This document shows positions 1 to 8,831 of a stretch of DNA of 64,000 nt, piece after piece (position 1 is the stretch's first letter; each line of letters opens with the position of its first letter). A program made the translations under genes and the position numbers. A model generated the notes under the pieces. It was not told the origin of the DNA and searched no databases. It saw only the letters and a program-made list of their open reading frames with translations. Origin of the DNA: Lysobacter antibioticus (lineage in GTDB: Bacteria > Pseudomonadota > Gammaproteobacteria > Xanthomonadales > Xanthomonadaceae); contig NZ_JMTZ01000021.1 in the NCBI RefSeq assembly GCF_000731095.1, forward strand, positions 124,001-188,000, given 5' to 3'.

Positions 1-1023
1 GAGTTCGACCTGATCGCCCGCATTCGCGCCCGCATCGGCGCCGGCCAGGCGCCGCGCGACGATGTGGTGCTGGGCATCGGCGACGATGCCGCCTTGTTGC
101 AGCCGCCTGCCGGCCAACAATTGGTCGTCGCTACCGATACCCTCAACCGTGGCGTGCATTTCGCCGACGATGCGGCGCCGGCCGGCATCGGCTGGAAGTC
201 GCTGGCGGTGAATCTGTCCGACCTCGCCGCGATGGGCGCGAGCCCGGCCTGGTGCACCTTGTCGCTGTCCTTGCCGGCCGAGCCCGGCTTCGCGACGGAG
301 GCCTTCGTCGATGGTTTTCTCGATGGCTTCGTCGAACTCGCCGCCCGACACCGGGTCGCCCTGGTCGGCGGCGACACTACCCGCGGCCCCTTGTCGGTGT
401 GCGTGACCGTGCTCGGTTTCGTCGAGCCCGGCGCGGCTTTGCGCCGCGATGGTGCGCAGGCCGGCGACGAGGTCTGGGTCACCGGCACGCTCGGCGATGC
501 CGCCGCGGCGCTGGCCTTGGCCGGCATCGCGCCGTACTGCGAATACGAAGTGCGCCGCAACGACGGCGACGCGCACACCGATGCCGAGCGATTGTTCGAA
601 CGCCTGCACAGGCCCACACCGCGGGTGAGCGCAGGCCGTGCCTTGTGCGGCCTGGCCCATGCCGGTATCGATGTTTCCGACGGTTTGCTCGCCGACCTCG
701 GCCATGTTTGCGCGGCGTCCGGCGTGGACGCTTGCATCGACGCCGATGCGTTGCCGGTGTCGCGCGCTTTGGCCGCGGCCTGCGCCGGCGACGCCCGCAG
801 GGCCTTGCAACTGAGCGGCGGCGACGATTACGAGCTGTGTTTCACCGCGCCGCCGGCTCGACGCGCGGCGATAGAACAGGCCTTGAGCCGGGTCGATTCG
901 GCGGCGCGGGTGATCGGCCGGATCGAAGCGCGGCAAGCGGGTGCGGAGTGCGCGGTGCGTGTGCACACGAGCGATGGCTCGGTGTGGACACCGGCCCGGA
1001 AGGGATACCAACACTTCGCTTGA
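1..1023 (+). CDS. thiL: Thiamine-monophosphate kinase, 5' end outside window
   Basis: Phosphorylates thiamine monophosphate to thiamine pyrophosphate with ATP, the last step of cofactor synthesis in the cytosol. The frame is open from base 1 with 340 residues visible, and the opening EFDLIARI matches the usual ThiL N-terminus, so only a few residues are missing. Seen: the metal/ATP motif GIGDDAALL near residue 24, the GGDTTRGP segment and the late SGGDDYELCF motif of the PurM/ThiL fold. Family proteins are about 320-330 residues, so the gene is otherwise complete. A ThiE-like domain occurs 30 kb away in the Nudix fusion protein. Upstream neighbours cannot be seen; in many gammaproteobacteria thiL follows nusB and ribH. 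Confidence 0.95.
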   Translation, partial: EFDLIARIRARIGAGQAPRDDVVLGIGDDAALLQPPAGQQLVVATDTLNRGVHFADDAAPAGIGWKSLAVNLSDLAAMGASPAWCTLSLSLPAEPGFATEAFVDGFLDGFVELAARHRVALVGGDTTRGPLSVCVTVLGFVEPGAALRRDGAQAGDEVWVTGTLGDAAAALALAGIAPYCEYEVRRNDGDAHTDAERLFERLHRPTPRVSAGRALCGLAHAGIDVSDGLLADLGHVCAASGVDACIDADALPVSRALAAACAGDARRALQLSGGDDYELCFTAPPARRAAIEQALSRVDSAARVIGRIEARQAGAECAVRVHTSDGSVWTPARKGYQHFA

Positions 1024-1174
1024 TCGTTCTTCGTTTTTGCGCCGCAGCCGCTGCGCGCCGGGCTGATCATGAGGCGAGTGTGTGACATCGCTCAGGTCGC
1101 ATTACTAAAAAGTTCAGACCCGCTTAATCGCCCGAGTGCGAGGGTGGCGCACCTTCTCAACCGAGCCTTCGCTC

Positions 1175-2461
1175 ATGCGCCACTCCGCTCCGGAACGCGA
1201 TCTGCTCACCCTGGAATCGGAGCGAACCGGCGGTGTCGCGACCGGCTTCAATATCGCGTTGGCCCTGGCGATCGGCGCCGTGGCGAGCGGCTGCGGCGCG
1301 GTACGTTCGATCGCCGGCATCAACACGATCCAGTTGCAGGACGCCCAGGTCAGCGCGATGGAAACCGACATCGGCCCCGGCGTGAGCACGATCTGCCCGC
1401 GCCAGCCGGTGCAGATGCACGTGGCCGTCACCGCACGGCTGGCGCGCGAGCCGGCGCCGGCCGGTTACGAAACCTGGCATGGCGGCACCGGTACCCGCCG
1501 CAACGGCATGTTGGATTTCCGCAACTTCGCTTTCTCGAGCGCGCATGGCCGGTTCGACGAGATGGGGTGGTTCACGCCCAATCCCGACGTGCTGGCGAGC
1601 GTGGACAGCGGTTTCGCGATATCCACGCGATTGCTGCATCCGCGGGCGCAATTGGCGCAGTCGCGGCATTACCTCGCCGACTACGGTTGCATCGTCAGCG
1701 TCGGCACGCCCGGTGGACCGGGTGAGCGAGGTCGCGACGGCAGCAGCGGTTCCGACGGTCGCGACGGCCGCAGCGGCGTCGATGGAGAGCACGGCGATCA
1801 TGCTCGCGACGGCGACGATGGCGAACGCGGCGGTCCGGGCTACGAGGGACCGCAACTGCGCATGTACGCCACCTACGTGAGCACGCGCTCGCATCCGAAG
1901 TTGATCGCCGTGCGGGTGACCGGCGATTTCGACGACTTCGTGCTGGCGCCTGCCGACCGTCCGCTGACCTTGGTTGCGGCCGGCGGCCTCGGTGGCGCAG
2001 GTGGAAACGGCGGCAGTGGCGGTCGCGGCGGCGATGGCGGCCGGGGCGAAGGCGCGCGGGAGCAAAGCGAGAAGCGCCGCTTCGGTAACAACGGCAACGG
2101 CGGTTCCGGTGGCGATGGCGGCGACGGTGGCGACGGTGGCGATGGCGCACCCGGCGGCATCGGAGGAAGCGGCGGCCGGATCGAGCTGACCTACGATCGG
2201 CGTTATCCCGAGCTGGCGCAGTGGCTGCGGTTCGATGTCGCGGGCGGCCCGGGTGGCGAGGGCGGCCGCAGCGGCAGCGCCGGCAGCCAGGGCAGCGGCG
2301 GCAGCAGCGGGGCCGGCGGCAGTAGCGGGAGGACCGGCCGCAATGGGTTCTCCGGCCGTTCCGGCCCGGTCGGCGCGCCCGGCAGGCCAGGACAGGTCGA
2401 GGCGAATGCAGGCGAGGTCGGCGCGTATTTCAGCGGCTTGCCCGGAGTGCGCAGGCTGTAA
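1175..2461 (+). CDS. Collagen-like glycine-rich predicted surface lipoprotein
   Basis: I do not recognise a named family. From the ATG used here (428 aa) the N-terminus has a hydrophobic stretch ending in Cys40 (AVASGC), a plausible but non-canonical lipobox. Residues about 41-176 form a non-repetitive domain. Then come three low-complexity glycine blocks: collagen-like Gly-X-Y at about 178-226, GGxGGxGG runs at about 270-334, and GSxG repeats at about 357-408. A short beta-rich spacer with sequence IELTYDRRYPELAQW separates the second and third. Such triplets suggest an extended extracellular or periplasmic stalk. A GTG 39 bases upstream would add 13 residues; neither start has a clear ribosome site. 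Function unknown. Confidence 0.7.
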   Translation: MRHSAPERDLLTLESERTGGVATGFNIALALAIGAVASGCGAVRSIAGINTIQLQDAQVSAMETDIGPGVSTICPRQPVQMHVAVTARLAREPAPAGYETWHGGTGTRRNGMLDFRNFAFSSAHGRFDEMGWFTPNPDVLASVDSGFAISTRLLHPRAQLAQSRHYLADYGCIVSVGTPGGPGERGRDGSSGSDGRDGRSGVDGEHGDHARDGDDGERGGPGYEGPQLRMYATYVSTRSHPKLIAVRVTGDFDDFVLAPADRPLTLVAAGGLGGAGGNGGSGGRGGDGGRGEGAREQSEKRRFGNNGNGGSGGDGGDGGDGGDGAPGGIGGSGGRIELTYDRRYPELAQWLRFDVAGGPGGEGGRSGSAGSQGSGGSSGAGGSSGRTGRNGFSGRSGPVGAPGRPGQVEANAGEVGAYFSGLPGVRRL

Positions 2462-2539
2462 GCGGCGAGGCGTGAGCCTCAAGCGCGCCGTCGGCAGTCA
2501 ATCGACGAAATCTCGCGGCCGCACGCCTTAGCCGCAGCG

Positions 2540-3925
2540 CTATGCGTCGGGCAGCAGCTTGCCCGGATTAAGGATGCCGTCGGGGTCGAACACGCTTTTC
2601 AACTGACGCATCAGTGCCAACGTGGCCGCATCGACGGCCTGCGGCATGAACTCGCGTTTGGCCAGGCCGATGCCGTGCTCGCCGGACAAGGTGCCGCCGA
2701 GCGCCAGGGCGAGCGCGAACACCCGCGACATCGCCGCGTGGGCACGCTCGTTCTGCGCATCGTCGGCAGGGTCGTAGAGCAGGTTGACGTGCAGGTTGCC
2801 GTTGCCGGCATGGCCGAAGCAGACGATCGGCAGATCGAACTCGCGCGCCAGCGCCTGCACACCGTCGACCAGCTCGGGGATGCGCGACACCGGCACCACC
2901 ACGTCTTCGTTGATCTTGCCCGGTGCCAGCGTGCGCAGCGACGGCGACAGCGCCTTGCGCGCGGCCCAGAGTTTTTCGCGCGCGGCTTCGTCGCTGGCGT
3001 CGTCGAGCGAGATCAGGCCCTCGCCCTGCGCCGCGCGTTTCAAGGCGGCGATCGAATGCGGCAGGGTCTGCGCGTCGCCGTCGGCTTCGATCATCAGCAA
3101 GGCGCCGGCCTGCGCGGGCAGATCGGCGCCGCCGACGTCGCGTGCCAGTTGCACCGCACGCGCGTCCATGAATTCGAGCATCGACGGAGTGACCGGCTGC
3201 GCCATCAGCCGCGCCACCGCTTGCGCCGCCGCCGAGACGTCGCGGTAGATCGCGCGCAAGGCCGCGCGCGCCGGCGCCGCCGGGGTCAGGCGCAAGCTCG
3301 CCTCGACGATCAAGGCCAGGGTGCCTTCGCTGCCGACCAGCAGGCGATGCAGGTCGTAGCCGGTGGAGCCCTTGGTGGTCGCAGTGCCGCAGACGATCAG
3401 TTCGCCGGCGCCGGTCACCGCGGTCACCGCGAGCACGTTGTCGCGGCTGGCGCCGTACTTCACCGCGCGCGGCCCGCCGGCATTGCAGGCCAGGTTGCCG
3501 CCGACCGTGCTGAAGGCGGCGCTGGTCGGGTCCGGCGGCCAGAACAGGTCGTGCGACTTCAGCGCGGCCTGCAGATCGCCGTTGAGCACGCCGGGCTCGA
3601 CGATCGCGCAGCGGTCGCCCGGACGGATCTCGAGGATGCGGTTCATGCGCTCGAACGAGACCACCACGCCGCCGGCGACCGGCACCGAGGCGCCGGTGGT
3701 GTTGGTGCCGCGCCCGCGCGCGATCACCGGCACGCGGTGGCGACGGCAGGCGCGCACCAACGCGAGCACCTGTTCGCGCGTGCGCGGCAGCGCCACCGCA
3801 TCGGGCATGGCGTGGCGGCGCGAGTTGTCGTAGGCGTAAGCGAGGCGTTCGCCGGGATCGGTCAACCAGGCTTCGCCGAGCAGGCCCGACAACTCGTGTT
3901 GCAGTTCGTCGGGCAGGGCGGTCAT
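2540..3925 (-). CDS. FAD-binding oxidase of the GlcD/D-lactate dehydrogenase type
   Basis: Predicted flavoprotein (461 aa) oxidising a 2-hydroxy acid such as D-lactate, glycolate or D-2-hydroxyglutarate. Seen: a FAD_binding_4 domain with the PP-loop ARGRGTNTTGASVP and the VGGNLACNAGGPRAVKYG segment that contacts FAD, then a C-terminal FAD-oxidase domain with HAGNGNLHVN and SGEHGIGLAKREF. The frame extends another 165 codons upstream, but the chosen ATG forms an ATGA overlap with the stop of the upstream membrane protein, and family alignment starts there. The two genes are therefore probably co-transcribed. The substrate cannot be decided from the sequence. Confidence 0.88.
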   Translation of the reverse strand: MTALPDELQHELSGLLGEAWLTDPGERLAYAYDNSRRHAMPDAVALPRTREQVLALVRACRRHRVPVIARGRGTNTTGASVPVAGGVVVSFERMNRILEIRPGDRCAIVEPGVLNGDLQAALKSHDLFWPPDPTSAAFSTVGGNLACNAGGPRAVKYGASRDNVLAVTAVTGAGELIVCGTATTKGSTGYDLHRLLVGSEGTLALIVEASLRLTPAAPARAALRAIYRDVSAAAQAVARLMAQPVTPSMLEFMDARAVQLARDVGGADLPAQAGALLMIEADGDAQTLPHSIAALKRAAQGEGLISLDDASDEAAREKLWAARKALSPSLRTLAPGKINEDVVVPVSRIPELVDGVQALAREFDLPIVCFGHAGNGNLHVNLLYDPADDAQNERAHAAMSRVFALALALGGTLSGEHGIGLAKREFMPQAVDAATLALMRQLKSVFDPDGILNPGKLLPDA

Positions 3926-4464
3926 TGCGCGCGTTCCGAACGCGGCAACCACTGCCGCATCGTCGCGCCGAGCAGGCCGACCGCGAGCGCGGGCAGGGCG
4001 ATCCAGCGCGCTTCCGACCACAGTACTTCGAGGCCGCGCGCGCTGAAGAAGCGTGCGCCGATCGGCGAGACCTCGATCGGCCGCCACGGCGCGAAGATGC
4101 GTTGGTCCGACCAGGGCCAGTACAGGGCGACGCCGAGGCCGCCGTCGGTCAGCGCATCCAACAACGGATGCGAGACGGTGCAGACGAACAACCACGCGGC
4201 CGCGGTCCATGGCGGCGCACGCAACCAACGCGCGGCGAGCGCACCGAGCGCGGCGATCAGCATGGCGAACGCGAAGGAATGACTGGCGCCGCGATGGCCG
4301 AAGTCGTCGGCATAGGCGATGCCGAGCTTGAAGGCGACCACGTCGGCGTCCGGCAACATCGCCGCGAGCGCGCCGGCGACCAGCAGGCGGCGGTCGATTA
4401 CCCGCGACCCGAGCGCCCAACCCAGGGCGAGCGGTACCACGGCATGGGTCATCACGGTCGGCAT
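3922..4464 (-). CDS. DUF457/YdjM-type membrane-bound predicted metal-dependent hydrolase
   Basis: A 180-residue protein resembling the YbcI/YdjM (DUF457) inner-membrane family, named for its conserved His/Asp pattern; the biochemical activity is not established. Seen: an N-terminal MTHAVVPLALG segment, the central motif GHRGASHSF, then HPLLDALTDGG, with hydrophobic segments between. These histidines and aspartates are the presumed metal ligands. The gene ends inside the start codon of the FAD-linked oxidase (ATGA) and begins 12 bases after the stop of yraN, suggesting a four-gene run lpoA-yraN-DUF457-oxidase on this strand. In E. coli the slot after yraN is diaA; here it is replaced. Confidence 0.75.
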   Translation of the reverse strand: MPTVMTHAVVPLALGWALGSRVIDRRLLVAGALAAMLPDADVVAFKLGIAYADDFGHRGASHSFAFAMLIAALGALAARWLRAPPWTAAAWLFVCTVSHPLLDALTDGGLGVALYWPWSDQRIFAPWRPIEVSPIGARFFSARGLEVLWSEARWIALPALAVGLLGATMRQWLPRSERAQ

Positions 4465-4476
4465 CGGGCAGTCGTC

Positions 4477-4890
4477 TCAGAGATCGTCGGCGCGGAAGGC
4501 GTCGCGCAACCAGTTCAGGCGCGGCGCGGCGGGATCGCCGTCGGCCTCGACCACGTCGAAGCGGCAGGCGCCGTCGGCGAGGCGGGGATGGGCGGCGAGG
4601 AAACTCTGCGCCGCCAACACCAGCTTGCGGCGCTTGCGGGCGTCGACCGAGGCCGCGCCGCCGCCGTAGCGGTCGTCGCGGCGGTAACGCACTTCGACGA
4701 ACACCAGCACGGCGCCGTCGAGCATCACCAGGTCGAGTTCGCCGAAACGGTAGTTGGCGTTCGCCGCGACTTCGCGCAGGCCGGCGGCGAGCAGATGCGC
4801 CCGCGCGGCGGCTTCGACCGCGGCGCCGCGCGCGCGCCGGTCCGACGCCGGCGGCGTCGGGCCTGGGGTGCGATCAGCGGCGCGAGGCAT
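4477..4890 (-). CDS. yraN: YraN / UPF0102 endonuclease-fold protein
   Basis: A 137-residue member of the YraN (UPF0102) family, which has a restriction-endonuclease-like fold; its cellular role is unsettled. Seen: the conserved core [19 protein letters not shown], where the acidic residues and Glu/Val/Arg match the PD-(D/E)xK-like site, followed by a basic DARKRRKL helix. The N-terminus has an extra proline-rich stretch. The start overlaps the end of the lpoA gene by 17 bases, and the lpoA-yraN order next to divergent rsmI is the same as yraL-yraM-yraN in E. coli. Confidence 0.9.
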   Translation of the reverse strand: MPRAADRTPGPTPPASDRRARGAAVEAAARAHLLAAGLREVAANANYRFGELDLVMLDGAVLVFVEVRYRRDDRYGGGAASVDARKRRKLVLAAQSFLAAHPRLADGACRFDVVEADGDPAAPRLNWLRDAFRADDL

Positions 4891-6265
4891 CCGCCAGCGG
4901 CACCGCGACGCCGCTGCTGAAGGTCGACCACGCCGGCGTGCGCAGCACGGTGCCGAAGCCGTCGATGCGCAGCACGCCGGTGGCGCCGGAAACGAACGCG
5001 TCCGAGCGGGTGGCCAGGCGTTCGAGGTAGGCCGACAGCAACCAGGCGTCGTAACCGAAGGCGAACAGGCGCGCGCCTGGACCGCGCGCGGTCGGCAGGG
5101 TCGCGGCGGCGCCGACGGCCGGCGGCAAGCCGCGCACGCCGCCGCTGGTCCAGGACTCGGACGGGAAGGCGATGCCGTCGAGGACGCGGTCCTGCTCCGG
5201 CTTGCCGGTGCCCGACAGCAGTTGCGAGGTAGCCACCCGCGGCTTGTCGGCCAAGCCGACCAGGGCGAGCTTCGGAATCAGGGTGCGTGCGGCGCTGCCC
5301 TTGGTCGCCAGGAACACGGCATCGACGCCGCCTTCCTTGGCCACGAACGGCGCCAGGTCGGCGGTGCCTTCGCCGACGGTGTCGGTGACCTGGGCGCCGC
5401 GTGCGGCCAGGCGTTCCTTGAGTGCGGCGATCGCGCGGCGCTGGCCTTCGTCGCCGCCGCCGATGGCGAGCACGCGCACGACCTTGCGCTCGAGCAGGTA
5501 GTCGGCCGCGGCGATGCCTTCGTCCTCGGGCGTCAGCGAGAAGCTGACGTTGCCGCTGGGCGGAGCGACGTTGCCGCGATTGAGCGCGAGCACCGGCACC
5601 GGCAGGACGGTCTTGCTGAACAGGGCGCTGACCTCGTCGCGGCCGAGCGGGCCGATCACGAAGTCGTTGCCCGCGGCCGCGGCCTTGTCGTAGGCGGCCA
5701 GAGTGCCGCCGGCGGTGCCGGAGGTGTCGTAGAAGACGATTTCGGGGCGACGACGGCTTTCGCCGTAATAGCCGGCGAGCAGACCGTCGCGCACCGGCGC
5801 CGAAGCGGTCGCCAGTGCACCGGTCAGCGGCAGCAACACCGCGAGCTTGACCGGCGGACGGTAGCCGTCGCTTTCGGCCGGCGGACGCTGGCCGGCGCCG
5901 CTGAAGCTCCAGTTCGAGGTCTGGTCGAACGGGCGCGGCAAGGGCAGGCCGCGCTGCATCAGCTGGCGGCCGAGGTAGTTGTAGAGCGGATCGCCGACCG
6001 GCACGGCATCGGCTTCGCGCGCCAGGGCGGCGTTGTCGAGTTGCGATAGCAGGCGTTCGATCTGTTGTTCGTTCTCGGTCCGCGCCGCGCCGCTGAGGCT
6101 GGCGTTATTGCGGGCGAGGTGGGCCGCCTGGGCGATCAGCGGATTGGCCGCGTTGATCGCCGCGACCGGACGGGTTTCGACCGTGGCGCAGCCGCCGAGC
6201 AGGGCGGTTGCGGCCAGAAGGCTGAACATCCATGTCATCGCGGGCCGGTTTTTCTTTTGATTCAT
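4874..6265 (-). CDS. lpoA: LpoA/LppC-type penicillin-binding protein activator lipoprotein, short form
   Basis: Outer-membrane lipoprotein expected to reach through the periplasm and stimulate a class A peptidoglycan synthase, as LpoA does for PBP1A in E. coli. Seen: a signal peptide with lipobox LLGGC giving Cys26, a helical region of roughly 120 residues, and then a periplasmic-binding-like domain starting at about [14 protein letters not shown] with the motif [14 protein letters not shown]. At 463 residues it is much shorter than the roughly 680-residue E. coli protein; the missing part is mainly the N-terminal TPR-like domain. The ATG chosen is the one directly before the signal peptide; the longer frame upstream would bury it. 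Confidence 0.85.
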   Translation of the reverse strand: MNQKKNRPAMTWMFSLLAATALLGGCATVETRPVAAINAANPLIAQAAHLARNNASLSGAARTENEQQIERLLSQLDNAALAREADAVPVGDPLYNYLGRQLMQRGLPLPRPFDQTSNWSFSGAGQRPPAESDGYRPPVKLAVLLPLTGALATASAPVRDGLLAGYYGESRRRPEIVFYDTSGTAGGTLAAYDKAAAAGNDFVIGPLGRDEVSALFSKTVLPVPVLALNRGNVAPPSGNVSFSLTPEDEGIAAADYLLERKVVRVLAIGGGDEGQRRAIAALKERLAARGAQVTDTVGEGTADLAPFVAKEGGVDAVFLATKGSAARTLIPKLALVGLADKPRVATSQLLSGTGKPEQDRVLDGIAFPSESWTSGGVRGLPPAVGAAATLPTARGPGARLFAFGYDAWLLSAYLERLATRSDAFVSGATGVLRIDGFGTVLRTPAWSTFSSGVAVPLADASRR

Positions 6266-6340
6266 CGGCTTGCATCCGCCGTCCAGCGGCGTTCCTGTGG
6301 GACCGGTTAGGATTCTACCCGCCCTTACCGTAACCGTACG

Positions 6341-7168
6341 ATGCAGACCTCCGGCACCCTTCATATTGTGGCAACTCCGATCGGCAACCTCGGCGATTTG
6401 TCGCCGCGTGCGCTCGACACCTTGCGCACGGTCGCGGCGATCTGCGCCGAGGACACGCGCCACACCCGTCAGTTGTTGGCGCATTTCGGCCTGGAACGGC
6501 CGTTATTGGCGCTGCATCAGCACAACGAGGAACAGCAGGCGGCGCAGTTGGTGGCGCGCTTGCAGGCCGGCGATTCGCTGGCCTTGGTGTCCGATGCGGG
6601 CACCCCGTTGGTCAGCGACCCGGGCTTCCGCCTGGTGCGCGCGGCGCGCGCAGCCGGCATCCGCGTCTCGCCGGTACCCGGCGCCTGCGCCGCCATCGCC
6701 GCGCTCAGCGTCGCCGGCCTGGCCTCGGATCGGTTCAGTTTCGAAGGTTTCCTGCCGGCCAAGGGTGCGGCCCGGCGCGAACGCCTGACCCGGCTCGCCG
6801 CCGAACCGCAGACCTTGTTGTTCTACGAATCCTCGCATCGCATCGAGGAAACGCTCGACGACATGGTCAACGTGTTCGGCTTCGAGCGGCCGGCGGTGCT
6901 GGCGCGTGAGTTGACCAAGTTGTTCGAGACCGTGCTCGACGGCTCGCTCGGCGAACTGGCCGCGCGGGTCAAGGCCGACCCGAACCAGCGCAAGGGCGAG
7001 TTCGTGGTGATGGTTGAGGGCGCCGGCGACGATGCCGACGCCAAGGTGGTCGAAGGTTTGCGCCTGTACGCCAAACTGAAAGAGCACCTGCCGCCGTCGA
7101 CGGCGGCGAAAGTGGCCGCGGAACTCAGCGGCGCGCCGCGCAAAGCCCTGTACGGCAGCGGCGACTAA
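6341..7168 (+). CDS. rsmI: 16S rRNA (cytidine1402-2'-O)-methyltransferase
   Basis: Adds the 2'-O-methyl group to C1402 in the decoding centre of 16S rRNA, using SAM; RsmH, encoded 2 kb downstream, adds the N4-methyl to the same base. At 275 residues it has normal length. Seen: ATPIGNLGD at residues 11-19, AEDTRHTRQLL, the SDAGTPLVSDPG loop, GACAAIAALSVAG, and the C-terminal GEFVVMVEG strand, all typical of the tetrapyrrole-methylase-like RsmI family. It is transcribed away from lpoA, the standard arrangement. Its last 4 bases overlap the convergent small gene. Confidence 0.97.
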   Translation: MQTSGTLHIVATPIGNLGDLSPRALDTLRTVAAICAEDTRHTRQLLAHFGLERPLLALHQHNEEQQAAQLVARLQAGDSLALVSDAGTPLVSDPGFRLVRAARAAGIRVSPVPGACAAIAALSVAGLASDRFSFEGFLPAKGAARRERLTRLAAEPQTLLFYESSHRIEETLDDMVNVFGFERPAVLARELTKLFETVLDGSLGELAARVKADPNQRKGEFVVMVEGAGDDADAKVVEGLRLYAKLKEHLPPSTAAKVAAELSGAPRKALYGSGD

Positions 7169-7518
7169 GGCGCCGCTGTGTCTGGCGACGCCGCGCGCTG
7201 ACGTTCGAGCGCGGCCACCAGTGCATTCATCAGCTCCGGGCCGGCCCGCACCTGGAAGTTCCAGATGTCTTCCGAGACGAAGATCGGCTGGCCGTTGAGC
7301 TGCAGGACGTGTTCGCCGCCGTCGATGCCGAAGCAGCGCTCCAACTCGGCTTCGGTTTCACGAATCGAGCGATAGGCCGGCCAGAAGGCCGAGCGCAGTT
7401 CGCTTTCGCTCCATGCGGGCAGACGCTCGGCCAAATCCTCAGCGCCGGTCAGCCCATGGCGGCGCAGCATGCCCAATGGATACAGCGGGTAATGATCTTC
7501 GGGGTCGTCGCTTTGCAT
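7165..7518 (-). CDS. Conserved-looking small protein of unknown function
   Basis: I do not recognise this 117-residue protein. It has no membrane segment or signal peptide, is acidic, and is rich in aromatic residues (HYPLYPLG near the start, FWPAYRSIRETEAELE in the middle, FVSEDIWNFQVRAGPELM near the end). Its even amino-acid composition is unlike an arginine- or proline-rich shadow frame, which is why I accept it as coding. It lies tail-to-tail with rsmI and divergent from the RNase P RNA gene. Confidence 0.6.
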   Translation of the reverse strand: MQSDDPEDHYPLYPLGMLRRHGLTGAEDLAERLPAWSESELRSAFWPAYRSIRETEAELERCFGIDGGEHVLQLNGQPIFVSEDIWNFQVRAGPELMNALVAALERQRAASPDTAAP

Positions 7519-7610
7519 GAGGGCGGCCGATCCTTGCCGTGGGATGACGTGGTTTCCGCCAATTTAACCGCGCGCCGGCGATTCGGCCCGGCGCGTGCGA
7601 CAATGCCGGT

Positions 7611-7970
<360 letters not shown>

Positions 7971-7972
7971 GC

Positions 7973-8156
7973 TTTTCCAGGCTGCGCCTGGAAAACCCTA
8001 AAATTTGCAGGGCAAATTTTGGGCCTCCGCTATGCATCTCCAAATCCCCGCCCCTTCGGGGCGGCGTTCTCCGGGCTACGCCCTGTGAACCCCAAAATTT
8101 GCGTTGCAAATTTCGGGCCCCGCTATGTGCACCCAAATCCCCGCGCCTTCGGGGCG
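7973..8156. repeat. Two tandem copies of a ~92-bp palindromic repeat
   Basis: Two direct copies (7973-8063 and 8067-8156) lie back to back right after the RNase P RNA. Each has the same layout: a TTYTCCRGGCT stem, an AAATTTGC/GCAAATTT palindrome, the spacer CCGCTATG, then CAAATCCCCG and a CCCCTTCGGGG-type hairpin. The copies differ by scattered substitutions, so the duplication is old. The hairpins could also end rnpB transcription, but there is no T-run. Confidence 0.75.
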
Positions 8157-8269
8157 CCCCCTTTACTAAAGGGGGTTCTCGGTAACGAGGGTGGACGGGC
8201 GTTGTTGCGTCGCTTCAATGCTGCGGCTTGGCTCCCTCTCCCGTGTGCGGGAGAGGGCTGGGGTGAGGG
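8156..8269. repeat. CCCCCTTT hairpin and [21 protein letters not shown]-like element
   Basis: Two further repeat types follow. At 8156-8175 is CCCCCTTTACTAAAGGGGG, the same hairpin type found three times before clpB. At 8234-8269 is the hairpin CCCTCTCCCG-TGTG-CGGGAGAGGG followed by CTGGGGTGAGGG, a widespread REP-like sequence in high-GC proteobacteria. From 8270 to about 8560 I see no convincing gene or RNA. Confidence 0.7.
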
Positions 8270-8564
8270 TGGGCGTGCCTCGGATTCGGCTATTGCCCTG
8301 CGGACCTTGCTCTTCGGGGCCTGGTGCAGGGGCCTGACGGATGGGCAGGTGGAGGGCCTGGGCGGCCCGTCTCGGCGCGATCGTCTCGCTGATTTGCGGG
8401 GGCAGGCGGGTGCCGGAATGCGGCAGCCATTGGCTGTCCATTCGCTTGTGGATGTTCCGATAGTTGCCGCTGATCGTGCACGCAAATCCGACCTTCTGCG
8501 CTGATCGGCGCAGCTTGCTGCTTCGCAACAGGACTTTAACAACTGTGACGGCCATCGCGTGAGG

Positions 8565-8637
8565 GTCACTTTGTGACGTGCTGAGTCTCAAAATGTGAGA
8601 CGAAACAAAGGTTAGTGGATAAGTCTTGAATAAGACT
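8565..8637. promoter_or_regulatory. Cluster of three inverted repeats and a DnaA-box-like site upstream of mraZ
   Basis: Within 73 bases are three perfect short palindromes: GTCAC-TTT-GTGAC (8565-8577), GTCTCA-N5-TGAGAC (8585-8601) and AGTCTT-GAAT-AAGACT (8622-8637). Between the last two, the reverse strand of 8614-8622 reads TTATCCACT, one base from the DnaA box TTATCCACA. The stretch is AT-richer than its surroundings and ends about 55 bases before the mraZ -35 box. Protein binding is inferred, not shown. Confidence 0.4.
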
Positions 8638-8692
8638 CTGAAGTCCGCCGCAAGCCATTGATGTGCTTGGTGAAATTTGCCCCGGAAAGTTG

Positions 8693-8720
8693 TTGACAAC
8701 CTTGTGCACCCTGCTAATGT
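8693..8720 (+). promoter_or_regulatory. Sigma-70 promoter of the dcw operon (Pmra)
   Basis: A perfect -35 TTGACA (8693-8698) and a -10 TAATGT (8715-8720) are separated by 16 bases, the best sigma-70 match seen in this window. The expected start is near 8727, leaving a leader of about 105 bases before mraZ. Confidence 0.75.
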
Positions 8721-8728
8721 GGACATCC

Positions 8729-8762
8729 GAGGGAAAACCTGGGTTTTTGTGGGTTTTCGAGG
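8729..8762 (+). promoter_or_regulatory. MraZ operator: three phased (G)GGG-box decamers
   Basis: GAGGGAAAAC, CTGGGTTTTT, GTGGGTTTTC and a final GAGG follow each other with exact 10-bp spacing. This is the TGGG-N-type repeat with 10-bp periodicity bound by MraZ upstream of its own gene in other bacteria. The boxes sit at about +2 to +36, where bound MraZ would block transcription of the operon. Confidence 0.75.
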
Positions 8763-8831
8763 CCAGCCGTCCAACCGGGCGAATGAACGAGGTGACCCGT
8801 CCGGTAGAGACGGGAACCGCAAAGGTGCGCA

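Noticed and set aside
1157-2482. 441-codon minus-strand frame opposite the collagen-like gene
   Set aside because: It is a mirror of the glycine-rich codons (Ala/Arg/Pro-rich, no motif); the plus strand shows a signal sequence and real Gly-X-Y order.
8290-8504. Short frames on both strands in the rnpB-mraZ gap as a gene remnant
   Set aside because: No family pattern on either strand and heavy overlap with repeats.
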